This document shows, in pieces, positions 14,031 to 15,207 of a stretch of 15,207 nt of DNA. Position numbers and translations under genes: made by a program. The stretch is from Candidatus Omnitrophota bacterium (GTDB lineage: Bacteria; Omnitrophota; Gorgyraeia; Duberdicusellales; 4484-171): positions 1-15,207 of the forward strand of contig JAQVOZ010000011.1 in assembly GCA_028702365.1 (NCBI GenBank), in the 5' to 3' direction. Each line of letters begins with the position of its first letter. The stretch's first letter is position 1. The notes beneath the pieces were generated by a model. It worked only from the letters and a program-made list of their open reading frames with translations, was not told where the DNA came from and ran no database searches.

Positions 14031-14090
14031 TGATCGATAGCTGTTCCAGGGGTAAATAACGAATTAGCCTAAAGATTCCTTAATAATATT

Positions 14091-14118
14091 TTGACAAGCA
14101 TTCGATAAATGAGATAAT
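14091..14118 (+). promoter_or_regulatory. Sigma-70-type promoter before the Gfo/Idh/MocA gene
   Basis: TTGACA (14091-14096) matches the -35 consensus exactly. After 16 bp comes GATAAT (14113-14118), five of six -10 bases. The -10 box ends 21 nt before ATG 14140, giving a leader of about 15 nt. It lies in the only gap longer than 26 nt inside the cluster, which suggests a second transcription start. No convincing hairpin terminator is visible in 14031-14090. Confidence 0.55.
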
Positions 14119-14139
14119 TTTGTAACAAACATTAAAGAA

Positions 14140-15141
14140 ATGATTAAAATTGCATTAGTTGGTATAGGATATTGGGGCCCTAACCTATTAAGAACGTTTA
14201 TTTCTTTACCGGGAATAGACGTCCGGTTTATTTGTGATAAAAATAAACAATTAGCCGCAAAAATTGGATTTAGTTACCCTACAGTAGATTTTTCCACCGA
14301 TTACAATCAAATTCTAGCTGATAAAGATATAGATGCGATAGTTATATCTACCCCAGGGGTTACTCATTATGCTATCGCCAAAGCTGCTTTGACGGCGGGT
14401 AAAGATGTATTTGTAGAAAAGCCTATAACCTTGAAGCTTAAAGAAGCAGAAAATCTCTTGAAGGCGGCGCAAAAAAACAAAAGAATTCTTATGGTTGGCC
14501 ATCTTTTAGAATATCATCCTGTTACGGTAAAGCTAAAAGCATTAATCGAGAAAAAAACATTAGGAGATGTTTATTACATTGAATCGCGGCGGCTTAATCT
14601 TGGAAAAATCCGCAGAGAGGAGAATGTAATTTGGAGTTTAGCTACGCACGATATCGCAATGATGATGTTTCTGCTAGGCAAAACACCGATTTCTGTTGAG
14701 GCTAATGGTGGCAGTTATATTCAAAAGCGGGTCGAAGATCTGGCATTTATAACGTTACAGTTTCCCGGAAATATTTTAGGGCACATAAGTGTTAATTGGC
14801 TTAGCCCTAGAAAAATAAGAGAAATTACAGTGGTAGGTTCGAAAAAAATGGCTATTTTTGATGATATGGTGCACGATGAGAAATTAAAAATATGGAATCA
14901 ATATCAAGAGAAAAAAAGGTTTGTAGACTACAGCCATTTACCGAAACTGAAGTTTGGCTCAATATCTATACCCAGGGTAAAGTTAGAGGAGCCGCTTAAA
15001 TTGGAATGCGAACATTTTATCGAATGTGTGAAATCTAGAAAGCAACCGCGTAGCGACGGTAGTGACGGATTGCGGGTGTTAAAAATATTAATGGCCGCAC
15101 AAGAATCTTTAGAGAAGAGGAGGGTGGTTAAAATTGTCTAA
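14140..15141 (+). CDS. Gfo/Idh/MocA family oxidoreductase (probable UDP-N-acetylhexosamine 3-dehydrogenase)
   Basis: A 333-residue NAD(P)-dependent sugar oxidoreductase. VGIGYWGPN (7-15) is the Rossmann motif; VEKPITLKL (92-100) holds the conserved EKP with catalytic Lys94. GHLLEYHP (120-127) and WSLATHDIAMM (165-175, His170 as likely proton relay) are typical of the 'GYWGPN' subgroup. Members next to hexapeptide acyltransferases oxidise C3 of UDP-GlcNAc or its uronate before amination. Here the next gene is such an acyltransferase, which supports that role. WbpB/WlbA proteins have a different N-terminal motif, so the substrate may be UDP-GlcNAc rather than the uronate. It has its own promoter, and AAAGAA serves as a weak ribosome-binding site. 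Length is normal. Confidence 0.88.
   Translation: MIKIALVGIGYWGPNLLRTFISLPGIDVRFICDKNKQLAAKIGFSYPTVDFSTDYNQILADKDIDAIVISTPGVTHYAIAKAALTAGKDVFVEKPITLKLKEAENLLKAAQKNKRILMVGHLLEYHPVTVKLKALIEKKTLGDVYYIESRRLNLGKIRREENVIWSLATHDIAMMMFLLGKTPISVEANGGSYIQKRVEDLAFITLQFPGNILGHISVNWLSPRKIREITVVGSKKMAIFDDMVHDEKLKIWNQYQEKKRFVDYSHLPKLKFGSISIPRVKLEEPLKLECEHFIECVKSRKQPRSDGSDGLRVLKILMAAQESLEKRRVVKIV
15118..15123 (+). promoter_or_regulatory. Shine-Dalgarno sequence for the partial acyltransferase
   Basis: AGGAGG within the end of the Gfo/Idh/MocA gene stands 10 nt before TTG 15134. It supports this non-ATG start, which overlaps the upstream stop by 8 nt. Confidence 0.6.
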
Positions 15142-15207
15142 AATAAAATATTTTATCGACAAAAGCGCCATCGTTGAGAAAGGCGCAAAAATCGGCATGG
15201 GTTCTAA
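15134..15207 (+). CDS. Hexapeptide-repeat acyltransferase, N-terminal part (WbpD/WlbB-like)
   Basis: Only 24 complete codons are present before the right edge. From TTG 15134 they read MSKIKYFIDKSAIVEKGAKI followed by GMGS. The YFID-SAIV-KGAKIG-GS pattern is the opening of left-handed beta-helix N-acetyltransferases. In particular it resembles those that acetylate the 3-amino group of UDP-3-amino sugars, such as WbpD and WlbB. The position right after a GYWGPN-type dehydrogenase supports this. The next gene would be expected to be a DegT-type aminotransferase. Function is inferred from a short N-terminus. Confidence 0.72.
   Translation, partial: MSKIKYFIDKSAIVEKGAKIGMGS

Noticed and set aside
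14031..14090. Rho-independent terminator after the AlgD-like gene
   Set aside because: No GC-rich stem followed by a T run; only short AT-rich palindromes such as AATATT are present.

Overview
The window is AT-rich bacterial DNA dominated by one long plus-strand gene cluster for building and decorating a cell-surface polysaccharide, preceded by about 1.7 kb of decayed DNA. Nothing identifies the organism directly. The packed, often overlapping genes, the AAA/ATT-rich codon use and the mix of GT4 transferases, ATP-grasp ligases, DUF354 and a small phosphatidylserine decarboxylase would suit a Gram-negative-type, poorly cultivated lineage such as Omnitrophota. That placement is a low-confidence inference.

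Left region (1-1747). A minus-strand gene for a hydrophobic protein, perhaps an O-antigen ligase/polymerase, runs off the left edge behind a good promoter at 277-305. Next, on the minus strand, lies a broken membrane-protein gene (472-775, one in-frame stop). It abuts a 585-bp IS3-type remnant (776-1360) that keeps both terminal inverted repeats, a frameshifted orfA and only the C-terminal part of orfB. Fragments of what may be another transposase follow (about 1515-1660). No intact gene lies between 265 and 1747.

Main cluster (1748-14030, plus strand, gaps of at most about 26 nt and many overlaps). Order: GT4 glycosyltransferase, NodB-type deacetylase, ATP-grasp ligase, D-2-hydroxyacid dehydrogenase, asparagine-synthetase-like protein lacking the glutaminase cysteine, GT4 glycosyltransferase, second deacetylase-like protein, second ATP-grasp ligase, phosphatidylserine-decarboxylase-family protein, DUF354 protein, AlgD-like nucleotide-sugar 6-dehydrogenase. 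The order GT4 - deacetylase - ATP-grasp occurs twice, around a hydroxyacid dehydrogenase/Asn-synthetase pair. Read together, the enzymes suggest a glycan containing uronic acid whose amino sugars are deacetylated and then joined to amino or hydroxy acids by ATP-dependent ligases. This is inference, but it is the most distinctive feature of the window.

Right region (14031-15207). After a 109-nt gap with a strong promoter-like sequence (14091-14118) come a Gfo/Idh/MocA oxidoreductase of the 'GYWGPN' type and, overlapping its stop, the first 24 codons of a hexapeptide acyltransferase resembling WbpD/WlbB. This looks like the start of a UDP-3-acetamido sugar pathway, whose aminotransferase would be expected just beyond the right edge.
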